In this document: positions 31,542 through 42,512 of the stretch, piece by piece
Layout of the letters: each line of letters opens with the position of its first letter
Numbering within the stretch: the first letter of the stretch is position 1
Assembly (NCBI GenBank): GCA_018340375.1
Contig: JAFFJZ010000016.1
Location: forward strand, 6,393,372 to 6,457,371
Source of the DNA: Gonatopus flavifemur
Lineage: Eukaryota > Arthropoda > Insecta > Hymenoptera > Dryinidae
Length of the DNA stretch: 64,000 nucleotides
Reading direction: 5' to 3'
The notes under the pieces: generated by a model
Told to the model about the DNA's origin: nothing
What the model saw: only the letters and a program-made list of their open reading frames with translations
Database searches by the model: none
Translations under genes and position numbers: made by a program

Positions 31542-32835
31542 CGAGGGTGGATTGATAAGTTTCCGGCCTGACCAAGAAAAACAACGTTTTTAAGAATTTT
31601 TTTTTTCTTATTTCTCAACATAATCTCCTCCAAGGCTGATACATTTCTCATAGCGGTGTTCTAGTCTAGTAATGCCATCTCTATAGACTGATTCGTCAAG
31701 CTCCTCAAAATACCCATTTACAGCTCCGATTACTTCTTCATTGTCCGCAAATCTCTTACCGCCAAGCCATTTTTTGAGGTTAGGAAACAGATAATAGTCA
31801 CTCGGGGCTAGGTCTGGAGAGTAGGGAGGGTGCGGCATTAATTCAAACTTCAGATCGTTGATTTTAGCCATCGCAACGATCGACGTGTGCGCTGGTGCGT
31901 TATCGTGATGAAACAAGATTTTTTTCTTCGCCAGATGAGGTCGTTTAATTTTCACTTCGTGGCTCAAACGTTGCAATAAGTCTGCGTAGTATTGACCAGT
32001 GATAGTTTTACCCTTTTCAAGGTAATCAATGTATATAATACCTCTTGCATCCCAAAAAACAGTAGCCATAACCTTATTCGCCGAAAAAATTGTTTTTGCC
32101 TTCTTTGGAGTTGGTTCCCCTGGTCCAATCCACTGTTTAGACTGTTCTTTGGTTTCAGGAGTGTAGTGGTGGACCCAAGTTTCGTCAACGGTTACGAATC
32201 GACGCAAAAATTCGCTTGGATTACGCTTATACAACGCCAAATTGGCGGTAGAAATGTTCTTTCGAATCAATTTTTGGTCGACTGTTAGCAAACGCGGCAC
32301 CCATCTTGCACAGAGCTTTTCCATATACAAATGTTGGTGCAAAATATTTTGTACACGTTCATATGACATCTTACAGGTCTCAGCTATCTCACGAACTTTT
32401 AATCTGCGATCTTTCAGCACTATTTGATGGATTTTTTCGATCATATCTGGAGTTGTGACCTCAATGGGGCGTCCTGAGCGAGGCTCATCAGAGGTGCTCA
32501 CACGACCCTTTTTGAACTCGGAAACCCACTGCTTAACGGTTGAATATGATGGGGAGGATGTCCCCAGTGTTGGGTCCATCTCTTCTTTAATTTCCTTCGG
32601 CGTTAACCCCTTCAAATAAAAGTATTTGATGACAGCACGATTTTCCAGCTTTTCCATTTTTACGGAAAACACAGAGGCGTCTTGGTCAGCGTGCTCTCAA
32701 AACTAAACTAACATGGCGATCGGACTGAAACTATAGCTGCAAGCTATCTAAGGATGGTACTATAGAACGCCACCTCAAGGTAGGTCTAATGGCGCCATCT
32801 CTTGGTCAGGCCGGAAACTTATCAATCCACCCTCG
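31542..32835 (-). mobile_element. mariner element 2, apparently intact
   Basis: Terminal repeats CGAGGGTGGATTGATAAGTT at both ends and TA duplications at 31540-31541 and 32836-32837. It is 1294 bp, with a full-length transposase on the minus strand. It lies inside the non-LTR element. Confidence 0.92.
31608..32657 (-). CDS. mariner transposase, intact ORF
   Basis: The ATG of MEKLENRAVIKYFYLKG at 32657 gives 349 codons, the usual mariner length; an upstream in-frame GTG adds five residues and is unlikely. The N-terminal half has two helix-turn-helix regions with SPSYSTVKQW and DEPRSGRPIEV. The linker motif WVPRLLT is followed by TVDETW (first Asp), HHDNAP (second Asp) and SPDLAPSDYYLF (third Asp). 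Exactly 34 residues separate the second and third Asp, the mariner D,D34D signature. It cuts and pastes the element at TA sites in the nucleus. All three acidic residues are present and no stop or frameshift is seen, so it could be active. Confidence 0.92.
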   Translation of the reverse strand: MEKLENRAVIKYFYLKGLTPKEIKEEMDPTLGTSSPSYSTVKQWVSEFKKGRVSTSDEPRSGRPIEVTTPDMIEKIHQIVLKDRRLKVREIAETCKMSYERVQNILHQHLYMEKLCARWVPRLLTVDQKLIRKNISTANLALYKRNPSEFLRRFVTVDETWVHHYTPETKEQSKQWIGPGEPTPKKAKTIFSANKVMATVFWDARGIIYIDYLEKGKTITGQYYADLLQRLSHEVKIKRPHLAKKKILFHHDNAPAHTSIVAMAKINDLKFELMPHPPYSPDLAPSDYYLFPNLKKWLGGKRFADNEEVIGAVNGYFEELDESVYRDGITRLEHRYEKCISLGGDYVEK

Positions 32836-32838
32836 TAT

Positions 32839-33433
32839 AACTTGCTCTAGGCCTACCTTCACCAGTTTTACCATTCATTTTCCCCTCCGATATTGTTTTC
32901 AATAAACTCTCATGCCGTAATGTGTGTCCCATAAGATTGCTTCTCCTTTTCACGATGTGTTTCAGAAGATTTCTTTCTTCATTTATCTGCTCGAGTACTT
33001 CTTCATTTTTGACTTTGTCTATCCATTTTATTCTGAGCATCCTCCTATAACACCACATTTCAGAAGCTTCAAGTCTTCGTTGATCAGTGTTCCCCATTGT
33101 CCAAGTTTCGCAACCATATAATGCTGTGCTCCAAACGTAACTTTTCAAGAATTTCTTCCTTACTTCCAAGCTTATATTTTTTGAGCATAATAACTGTCTC
33201 TTTTGATAAAAAGCTTGTTTCCCTTGTGCTATTCTTGCTCTTATATCTCTTTCGCTTTTGCCGTTCTCTGTAATTATGCTTCCTAGATATTTGAATTCTT
33301 TCACCTGTTCAATTGTCTCGGTATCTATTTTGATTCTCGTTCTTCTAGCTGTTTTCGCTGCTGTACACTTCATGAATTTTGTTTTGTCTTTATTTATATT
33401 CATACAATAGTTTTCCAATAATATTGCTCTCAT
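32839..33433 (-). pseudogene. Reverse transcriptase C-terminal fragment
   Basis: The translation has KDKTKFMKC, EFKYLGSIITENGKSERDI, then VWSTALYGCETWTM, RRMLRIKWIDKVKNEEVL and SNLMGHTLRHESLLKT, ending GEGRPRASY before the mariner. The thumb-region motifs YLGS and YGCETWT and the IGH/MGH-LRH tail are typical of insect non-LTR endonuclease-reverse transcriptases. The catalytic YxDD region and endonuclease are absent. Confidence 0.8.
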
Positions 33434-33436
33434 AGT

Positions 33437-33798
33437 GTTGAGAAGTGTTCCTCCCCGTGGATGATTACGGGTCTCCCAGGGGGATATTCATGATACCTGT
33501 CCTTGATATCCTTTTTATCCATCCCTGGTAGTATCTGCTTCCTTTACGTGGTGGGGAGGATAAGTATCTCAGAGTTGGATCTTTTTTTTTGAATGGAATA
33601 AACTACTCAAGAGAAAGAATACAAACTGAGAGAAACGAAATCATCCTAATGCCGGAAACATCGGCAAAATTAAACGGAAGGAAAGCAAGGGGAAACTACC
33701 TTCCTTCACATGTTTCAATACTTCCCGAGGAAATGAAACCTTTTTCCTAACCTGGAATATTATGTAACAAATCTGTTTGTATTTCAGAATTGAAATAT
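33437..33798. other. Intergenic
   Basis: Includes a GC-richer stretch near 33450-33560 with no recognised gene. Confidence 0.35.
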
Positions 33799-35242
33799 AG
33801 TTTACGGATATGAGGTTGACTTCTTTGAATTGAAAAATAAAAATTAATTATTTTCGTGAAATGTGTGATCGTTAGTTCTTAATTAATATGTATTGAAATG
33901 ATCTATCATTCAGTGCAACATGAATGATTGAATCAGTCATAGCTGTTGTAATATGTAAAAAATCATAATTTGTTGATGCAGTGAGAATGAGTTTTATTCA
34001 AATACTTACATCAATATTTCTCAGAAAAAACTCAGAGATCAAATCATTTTTGTAGTAATATGAGTTATGAAGAACTCATTTAATCAAAACTATTTTAAGC
34101 GAATGTTTAAAATAAATTTCCAAAAACTTGGATTATTCACATAAAGCTCGTTGGATGGTTTTATTCTTGAAGAGTACTGTCAAAGTTGACAATTGCAAAT
34201 TGGAGAAAAAAGTCTTATTTTCTGTCTTGAATTTGTTATTAGAGTAGTGACAAACTTGTAGGAAGAGTCTGAAGGTTGAGTGGAATCCATATTGATCAGG
34301 AAAGTCAAAACCGTATTGCAAAACTTGGAAAATCTGTTAACGTAGCTGACAATACTGGGGTATCGAGTCAGCTTTCCCTTACTACATGAAATCTAGGCAG
34401 GAGAAATGTATCAAAATTCAGTGAATTCAAGTTGGTGTCAAGTAAGAGAGGATAGGAATATTCATTGGATTTTATTGGTTATTATAAAAATGTTGACAAA
34501 TAAGGAAAGGCTATGTAGGACTCACTGTATCGTCTCTCATTATTTTTGTTTCAATAATTTTGTATTGTGGACATTTTTGTATTTTCTTACTAATAAGTTG
34601 AAGAAACAAGTGTATTGAACCTGTTTCACAAATATAATAACATTCATTCGTAGCAGCATGATACAACATTATTGAAACAAAAATATTAAAAGACGATACA
34701 GTGAGTCCTACATAGCCTTTCCTTATTTGTTGACATTTTTATAGTAACCAATAAAATCCAATGAATATTTCTGTCTTCTCTCACTCAACACCAACTTGAA
34801 TTCACTGAATTTTGATACATTTCTCCTGCCTAGATTTCATGTAGTGAGGAAAAGCTGACTCGATACCCCAGTATTGTCAGCTACGTTAACAGATTTTCCA
34901 AGTTTTGCAATACGGTTTTGACTTTCCTGATCAATATGGATTCCACCCAACCTTCAAACTCTTCCTACAAGTTTGTCACTACTCTAATAACAAATTTAAG
35001 ACAGAAAATAAGACTTTTTTCCCCAATTTGCAAATGTCAACTTTGACAGTACTCTTCAAGAGTAAAACCATCCAACGAGCTTTATGTGAATAATCCAAGT
35101 TTTCGGAAATTTATTTTAAACTTTCGCTTGAAAAGATTTTTAATACATAATAATTGAATAATAACGACCACACATTTCACAAAAATAATTCATTCATTGT
35201 TTTTTATCACATAAACTCAACCTCACATCTGTCAACCGAATT
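33799..35242. repeat. 1.4 kb inverted-repeat element
   Basis: The left arm (about 33799-34575) and right arm (about 34665-35242) are near-identical reverse complements. For example CGATACCCCAGTATTGTCAG at the right matches its complement near 34350. The left arm carries about 200 bp that the right lacks. The 90 bp spacer has no ORF. Matching 62-residue ORFs in both arms reflect the inversion and are not taken as genes. Confidence 0.8.
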
Positions 35243-35339
35243 GCAATTTTCACATAGGTTAATAGATTATTATACTCAACCGATGGATTGAATCAGATAT
35301 CCACGTCATTTACATTGATCTTTTCTAATAAACCACGTA

Positions 35340-35445
35340 GGTACCGGTTTAGCTTAGGTCGTTCGGGCGTTAGGATAGTAGATCGCGCAACATTGGGTAG
35401 GGATTGGTTTAGGTGGTTCGATTCTCTTCGAGGTTTCCAATTTTT
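35340..35445 (+). repeat. tRNA-like SINE head
   Basis: TTTAGCTTAGGTCGTTCGGG resembles an A box, and GGTGGTTCGATTCTCTTCG carries a B box about 60 bases later. The cloverleaf is not closed. Confidence 0.45.
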
Positions 35446-36655
35446 TCTCCATGACAACATGAGAACGTAGTGAACAACGTGGTCGTCAATCTGCAAGTGT
35501 TCTCCTCCGAAACATGTTTTTTGCTTGAAAAAAAAAAAAATTTACTGGAAGTTTTTTTCTGGAACGCGAATGAAAATTCGTATTCCAGTATTCCGTATTC
35601 GTAAATAAAATCATGTATTCGTACATTAAATTTCAAATCCATGTACATTAAATTTAATGTATGTAGACTTGAAATTTGTGGAACCAGTACATGAATTTTC
35701 AGTTACGTACTTGAAAAAAACTTCCAGTAGATTTACATCAAAATTCATGCGGAAATTTTTAATAGTGATGTACTAATATTTTTGAATAATTTTCCACGAA
35801 GAACTGAATTACTGTCTGTGTTGAATAATTATCTGATCTGTCGCATTAATCAAGTATTTGTTGGAGAAGTATCTCAGAATACAGTACTTTAATTCAATAA
35901 AAATATTGTTTCATATTGAATACCTTTGACATCTGAAGAAAAAGTGAGTGAATACAATCTTTCCTACGGACCCTGATAGTCACCTGGTAAAAGACGCATA
36001 ATCGTGATAGGTTTCCGTTGCGCGCTAATAAATAAATCCCTGTATTTTGCAAACTAATAATCCAATCGATCTGGAACTTTCCAAAAAGTTTGTCCATACC
36101 TTAGCGAACAATTTTGTCGCTGGAAGTTTTTTGTAGCTCATACTTCCCTCGACACTTTTTTGATGCAAAACATAGAACACGTGATTTTTACTTCGAATAA
36201 AAAATTAATTAATTTATTATCAATTTTCACAAATCTTTTCGACATTGTCGTCTTCGGTGCAGTCTCACAAATCAGAATCTGTAAGTTTTATCCCGATTCG
36301 CCGAAAAATGAAAGCATTGATTTTCGGTATGAAAGAATGTGAAGTTTTTGTTTTTTCTCGAAAACTATTCATCCTAGAAAAAAATGGTGAAGGGACACTG
36401 ACCTTGTTTTTCCAAGCTCTATGACCTAGTATTTTTTAATTTTCAAAATTCGAACTTTTTTTCCGACCTCCGACGGGGCCGTTTGGATCAAATATGTGAT
36501 GCGTTCCAAGCGCTAAGCGAGTTATTCTCCCCGGCACCTCAGTTATAATAACTATGTGACTGGTATCCTTCACAGAACACGACAGTTGTGACTACTTGAT
36601 TTCTTGTTTTGGTAACCGAATTTTCCTCACAGGAGTAGTTTTGTAAAATTGACTG
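35446..36655. other. Intergenic, AT-rich
   Basis: Short repeats of TACATTAAATTT near 35620-35660; nothing coding was recognised. Confidence 0.35.
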
Positions 36656-38329
36656 GAATATTTTCTTCCGTGTACAAATGTTGTAATGTTATCAAACAAA
36701 TTCTGTTGAAAATGTCTTGTAATTTTAGTATGCTGCTTTGTAAATTTACTTTGCAATTCAATTCAACTTAGTTTCAAAAAATTACACTGTGTTTGTTGCA
36801 TATTTACAAAACATCTATCACATTTCTTTTATGGTATTTCAATAGAAATGTTGTAATTTTATCGAACAAATTTTATTGAAAATTCTTTGTAATTTCCTTA
36901 TGCTGCGTTGTTAATTTCCTTTATGATTGAAATTAATTTTGTTTAAATGAATTATAATTTATTTGTTGCATGTTCACTAAACATACATCTAAAGTTCATT
37001 AGTGAAATTCAAATACTAATATTGTAATTCCATGCGTGATGTATGTGTTGTTATTGTTACGAGGCTTGATCTAATTCATCTTACAGAAATGGCTGTGTCT
37101 CATGGGAACATGATTGGAGACATTCAGTGATATTTGAGGGAGTACTTATACTGGAGCCTTCCGAAGTAGCTGATCCAAGTGATCCGGATCACTTTTCAAC
37201 CAATCAAACCGCGTGAAAAGTGATCCGGATCACTGAGATCAGCTACTTCGGAAGGCTCCACTGTCCAAGATGAATGACAGTATTTCCCTGGGAAATGGTT
37301 CGAGTAAAAGTTTCTTGTTTTTTCACAGGTTATCCGAATCCACAACAAAAAGTAGCATGTTCCATTTAAAGAACCCAACTTTGGGTCAGAATGACTCATT
37401 TCCGGTTGGTACCGGAAGTTGGTGCCGAATGGAACCAATCGATAGAGCGTACCTGATTTAGGTATACAAGCATATCGAGTTTTTCTCTTCAGAGCATCCA
37501 GGGGGCTCATAAACCGCTGGTACGGGTGTTCTGTCACACCCTATATAATACACAGCTATAGCTATTGCAGGAACTGAGATGGAAAAAAAAAATTGACAAA
37601 ATAGTGCATCGTTGAAATAGTCAAAAAAAATCAGTTTTTTAAATTTAAATTTGAACAGCGCACCATTTTGTCAATTTTTGAACTTCTTTCTCTTTTTCTT
37701 CAACAAAGGAACTGAAAATCTGATTCAAAATTGTAAAAATACTGAAAATACCCATAATATTTGATGACTTGATTTCAATTCTAGTTTCAATATTTTTTGG
37801 GAACTTGACAAAAAATTGTAATGGAACAAATTACAAACAATTTTCGGGAGTTTTGAATACTTGTTGTTGGGAACTCATCGACGGTTCAATAAAATTACAA
37901 TTCGTGTTTAAAATATCTCAATTTTCAGTGAAATCACAATGCAGCATGTACTTTCCAAGTCAAAATTGTGAAAATACTAAAAATATTCGTAAATTTTTAA
38001 TCACTTCATTGTAATTCCAGCTTCAATATTTTTTTTGTAAATGTACAGGAAATTGGAGTAAATCAAATTACAAACAATTTTTGTAAATTTTAAAAACTTA
38101 TAGTTGAAAACTGATCAACGTTTCAGTAAAATGACAATACACGTAGTATTATTACATAAAGATTGTAAAATTACGACTCATCTTAGTAGGTTTCTGAACA
38201 TGTTTTGGTATAATACTCGAATTGCATTGTATTTTGTGTTGGCAGCACACTGATTGGGAATTTTACCCATATTTTGTATTGTAAAACAGTTGTAATTTCA
38301 CAAAAATTTTTAACAGTGTACTTGTCGTC
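36656..38329. repeat. AT-rich repeat rich in TTGTAATTT words
   Basis: TTGTAATT-like words, ATTTTATTGAAAATTC and AACAAATT recur through the block. 36740-36818 matches the first 80 bases of the window. It ends TTTTTAACAGTGTAC. A hairpin element interrupts it at 37152-37260. It is probably a non-autonomous element; boundaries are uncertain. Confidence 0.4.
37152..37260. repeat. 109 bp hairpin element
   Basis: Arms TGGAGCCTTCCGAAGTAGCT of about 48 bp are inverted, each containing AGTGATCCGGATCACT, itself a palindrome. Confidence 0.75.
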
Positions 38330-38338
38330 AATGCAGGC

Positions 38339-38380
38339 TGTCCCATTTTAATCTGTCACTTAGAATATCTCGAAAACGTG
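38339..38380. repeat. Isolated DD41D-type terminal fragment
   Basis: TGTCCCATTTTAATCTGTCA then CTTAGAATATCTCGAAAACG match, in inverse orientation, the end of the DD41D copy at 47966-48006 with one mismatch. No element body follows. Confidence 0.6.
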
Positions 38381-38465
38381 TTATATAACGAGTTTTTCCG
38401 TAGGTGAAAGACGAAAAATCTCGTTATATACGTAAAAGAAAATGAAGCACCTTCCCAACCGGAGT

Positions 38466-38520
38466 GGCTCGATTGGAAAAGCGAATGGGTACCCGCTCCT
38501 GGTTTTAAGCTCTCGATAAG
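38466..38520 (+). repeat. Weak tRNA-like segment
   Basis: GGAGTGGCTCGATTGGAAAA resembles an A box, but the B box (GGTTTTAAGCTC) is degenerate. Possibly an old SINE. Confidence 0.3.
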
Positions 38521-38744
38521 ATATAGATTCTCTTATCTTGCACCCCCAGTGTAGTGATTGAGGTTAAAGTGAAAGAAATTTAGATGTGGAGGAATTTGTT
38601 TAACAAATACTTTATTCCGTTCAAAGAATCCATGGAAAACATGAAACAGATGAGATTTTGTTTATAAACCTTCATATGAGAATTTCCGAAAATGATCTGA
38701 ATGTACAATGAGTAAATCAGATATAATCTTGATTTACTGATATT

Positions 38745-39145
38745 TCTACAAGAGTTCCCGGAGAGGAACTCGTAATGTACAAAAGGTGCACAGATATAAT
38801 TCTATTACAGATGATTCTAAGAGAGTTTTCGAAAAAAAAAACTCGTAATGTACAAAGATTGAAAGTATATAATTTTATTACAGATGATTCTGCAAGAGTT
38901 TTCGAGAGGAAACTCGTAATGTACACAGATTGACTTTATATAATTGGATTACGTATGTTTCTACGAGAGTTTTTCTGAAAGAAACTCGTAATGTACAATG
39001 AATGAAAAACCGAATATCTACTTATTTCAGATGATACTACGAGAGTTTTTGAACAGAAAACTCGTAATGTACAGAGATCGAACGTATATAATTTGATTAT
39101 AGATGTTTCTACGAGAGTTTTTCGGAAAGAAACTCGTAATGTACA
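38745..39145. repeat. ~72 bp tandem repeat, six copies
   Basis: CTCGTAATGTAC occurs at 38769, 38842, 38913, 38985, 39061 and 39133, spaced 71-76 bp, each preceded by a GAGAGTTTTTC-like segment. It abuts the left side of the 31 bp foldback. Confidence 0.8.
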
Positions 39146-39184
39146 ATGAATGAAAAACCAAGAAAATTCCCTTGGAGTCGTGTA

Positions 39185-42100
39185 TTGTGACATGATTAGG
39201 ATGTGCGATGATCGATAGGGACATCTGAATGCGGATGAAACACTGAAGGAGCTTCTGACCAGCATATCATTGGAAGGACAAGAGTTCTGACCAGCAGACC
39301 ATGAGAAATGGTTAGTTCCATTTACCATGTGACAATATTCGCAGCGGTCTGAACAACATAACAACGGGGATCGATAGTTATGACCAGCATATCTTAGGAA
39401 ATCGATAGTTCTGACCAGCATTTCATAGAAAATGGACAGTTCTTATTAGCATTTCATGGAAAATCGGTCGTTCTGACCAGCATATCATAGAAAATGGAGG
39501 GTTCTGAGCAGAATATCATTGGAAATCGAGAGTTCTGACCGGCATTTCATAGGAAATCGATAGTTCTGACCAGCATATCTTAGAGGATCAATAGTTCTGA
39601 CCAACATATCATGAGAAATCGATAGTTCTGACCAGCATATCTTAGAGGATCAATAGTTCTGACCAACATATCATGAGAAATCGACAGCTCTGACCAGCAT
39701 ATCATAGGAAATGGAGAGTTCTGATGAGCATATCGTAGAAAATCAATAGTTCTGACCAGCATATCATAGAAAATCGATGGTTCTGACCAGCATATCATAG
39801 AAAATCAATAGTTTTGACCAGCATATCTTAGGAAATCGACAGTTCTGAGCAGCATATCATAGAAAGTGAAAAGTTCTGATGAGCATATCATAGGAAATCG
39901 ATAGTTCTGACCAGCATCTCATAGAAAATCGATACTCCTGACCAGCATATCATAGAAAACCGATCGTTCTGACCAGTATATCATGGAAAATCGATAGTTC
40001 TGAGCAGCATATCATAGAGAATCGACGGTTCTGACCAGCAATATCATAGAGAATGGAGAGTTCTGATGAGCATATGATAGAAAATCGATAGTTCTGACCA
40101 GCATATCACGTGACACGGATAGTTCCGACCAGCATATCATAGGAAATCGACAGTTCTGACCAGCATATCATAGAAAATCGACAGTTCTGACCCGCATATC
40201 ATAGAAAATGAGGAGTCCTGATCAGCACATCATGAAAAATGGATAATTCTGACCCGCATACCATAGAAAATCAATGGTTCTCACTAGCTTATCATAGAAA
40301 ATCGATAGTTCTGACCAGCATAATGTAGGAAATCGATAGTTCTGACCGGCATATCATAGAGAATCAATAGTTCTGACCAACATATTATAAGAAATCGACA
40401 GTTCTGACCAGCATATCATAGAAAATTGAGAGTTCTGATGAGCATATCGTAGAAAATCAATAGTTCTGACCAGCATATCAAAGAAAATCAATAGTTTTGA
40501 CCAGCATATCTCAGGAAATCGACAGTTCTGACCAGCATATCATAGAAAGTGGAAAGTTCTGATGAGCATATCATGGAAAATCGATAGTCCTGACCAGCAT
40601 ATCATAGGGAATCGATAGTTCTGACCAGCATCCCATAGAAAATCGATAGTTCTGATGGGCATATCAAAGGAAATCAATAGCTATGACCAGCATTCCATAG
40701 AAAATCGATAGTTCTCACCAGCATAACATAGGAAATCAATAGTCCTGACCAGCATATCATGGGAAATCGATAGTTCTGACCAGCATATCATAGAAAACGA
40801 AGAGTTCTGATGAGCATATCATGGAAAATCGATAGTTCTCACCAGCATAACATAGGAAATCAATAGTCCTGACCTGCATATCATGAGAAATCGATAGTTC
40901 TGACCAGCATATTATAGAAAACGAAGAGTTCTGATGAGCATATCATGGGAAATCGATAGTTCTGACCAGCATATCATAGAGAACCGATAGTTCTGAACAG
41001 CATATCATAGGAAATCAACAGTTCTGACCAGCATATCATAGAACATGCAGAGTTCTGATGAGCATATCATAGGAAATGCGGAGTTCTGATGAGCATATCA
41101 TAGGAAATCGATAGTTCTGACCAGCATATAAGGGGACATGGATAGTTTCGGCCAGCATACCATAGGGAATCGATAGTTCTGACCAGCATATCACGGGACA
41201 CGGATAGTTCCGACCAGCATATCATAGGAAATCGATAGTCCTGACCAGCATGTCATAGAAAATCGATAGTTCTGGACAGCATATCATAGGAAATCGATAG
41301 TTCTGACCAGCATATCATAGAAAATGGCGAGTTCTGATGAGGATGTCATAGGAAATCGATAGTTCTGACCAGCATATCATAGGAAATCGAGAGTTGTGAC
41401 CAGCATCTCATAGAAAATCGATACTAATCACCAGCATATCATAGAGAATCGATGGTTCTAACCAGCATATCATAGAAAATAAGGAGTTCTGATGAGCACA
41501 TCATGGAAGATCGATTGTTGGTCAGAACAATTTCTATGATATGCTGGTCAGAACTATCCATTTTCCATGATATGCTGATCAGAACTATCGATTCCCTATG
41601 ACATGCTGGTCAGAACTATCGATTTCCTATGATATGCTGGTCGGAACTATCCATGTCCCATGATATGGTGGTCAGAACTATCGATTTTCTATGGTATGCT
41701 CATCAGAACTCTCCATTCTCTATGATATGCCGTTCTGAACCATTGATTCCCCATGATATGCTGGTGAGACCTATCGATTTTCCATGATATGCTGGTCAGA
41801 ACTATGAATTTCCTATGATAAGCTAGTGAGAACCATTGATTTTCTATGGTATGCTGGTCAGAATTATCCATTTTTCATGATGTGCTGATCAGGACTCCCC
41901 ATTTTCTATGATATGCGGGTCAGAACTGTCGATTTTCTATGATATGCTGGTGAGAACTGTCTGATTTCTATGATATGCTGGTCAGAACCATCGGTGTCTA
42001 TGATATGCTGATCAGAACTATCAATTCCCTATGATATGCTAGTCAGAACTATCGTTTTTCTATGATATGCTCATCAGAACTATCGATTCTATATGGTATG

Positions 42101-42512
42101 CTGGTCAGAACTCTAGTAAATTGGAGGGATTCTGGTCAGAACTATCGATTTTTCATGAAATGCTGGTCAGAACTCTCCATTTCCCATGATATGCTGGTCA
42201 GATTTATTGATTTCCTGTGATATGCTGATCAGAACTATTGATTTTATATGATATACCGGTCAGAACTCTGCTGAATTGGAGGCATGCTGGTCAGAACTAT
42301 TGATGTTCTATGAAATGCTGGTCAGAACTATCGATTTCCCATGATATGCTGGTCATAACTATCGATCCCCGATGATATGTTGGTCGGAACGCTGCGAATA
42401 TCGTCACATGGTAATTAGAACCAACCATTCCTCATGGTCTGCTGGTCAGCACTCTCGTCCTCCCAATGATATGCTGGTCTTCCGATCATCGCGCATCCTA
42501 ATCATGTCACAA
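39185..42512. mobile_element. 3.3 kb foldback of 31 bp repeats
   Basis: The ends TTGTGACATGATTAGGATG (39185) and CATCCTAATCATGTCACAA (to 42512) are inverted and continue as about 150 bp of terminal sequence containing ACCATGTGAC. Between them are some 65-70 copies of a 31 bp unit (TAGTTCTGACCAGCATATCA core) up to about 41515. About 28 copies in the opposite orientation follow. The switch is abrupt near 41517. No ORF of substance is present. No target duplication could be read because other repeats abut both sides. Confidence 0.75.

Larger units (their letters stand above)
31405..33436 (-). mobile_element. 5'-truncated non-LTR retrotransposon, split by mariner
   Basis: Reading on the minus strand, the C-terminal part of a reverse-transcriptase ORF starts abruptly at 33436, is interrupted by a mariner at 31542-32835, continues to a stop near 31440 and is followed by a (GAT)n tail at 31405-31424. 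A simple-repeat tail and 5' truncation are typical of target-primed insertion. The clade (RTE-like or another) is not settled. Confidence 0.8.

Noticed and set aside
34133..35093. Paired 62-residue ORFs (MQYGFDFPDQYGF) in opposite orientation
   Set aside because: They are the same sequence seen in both arms of an inverted repeat; no family match and no other coding sign.
39370..42390. 31 bp repeats as a CRISPR array
   Set aside because: The units are head-to-tail without spacers and reverse orientation mid-array.
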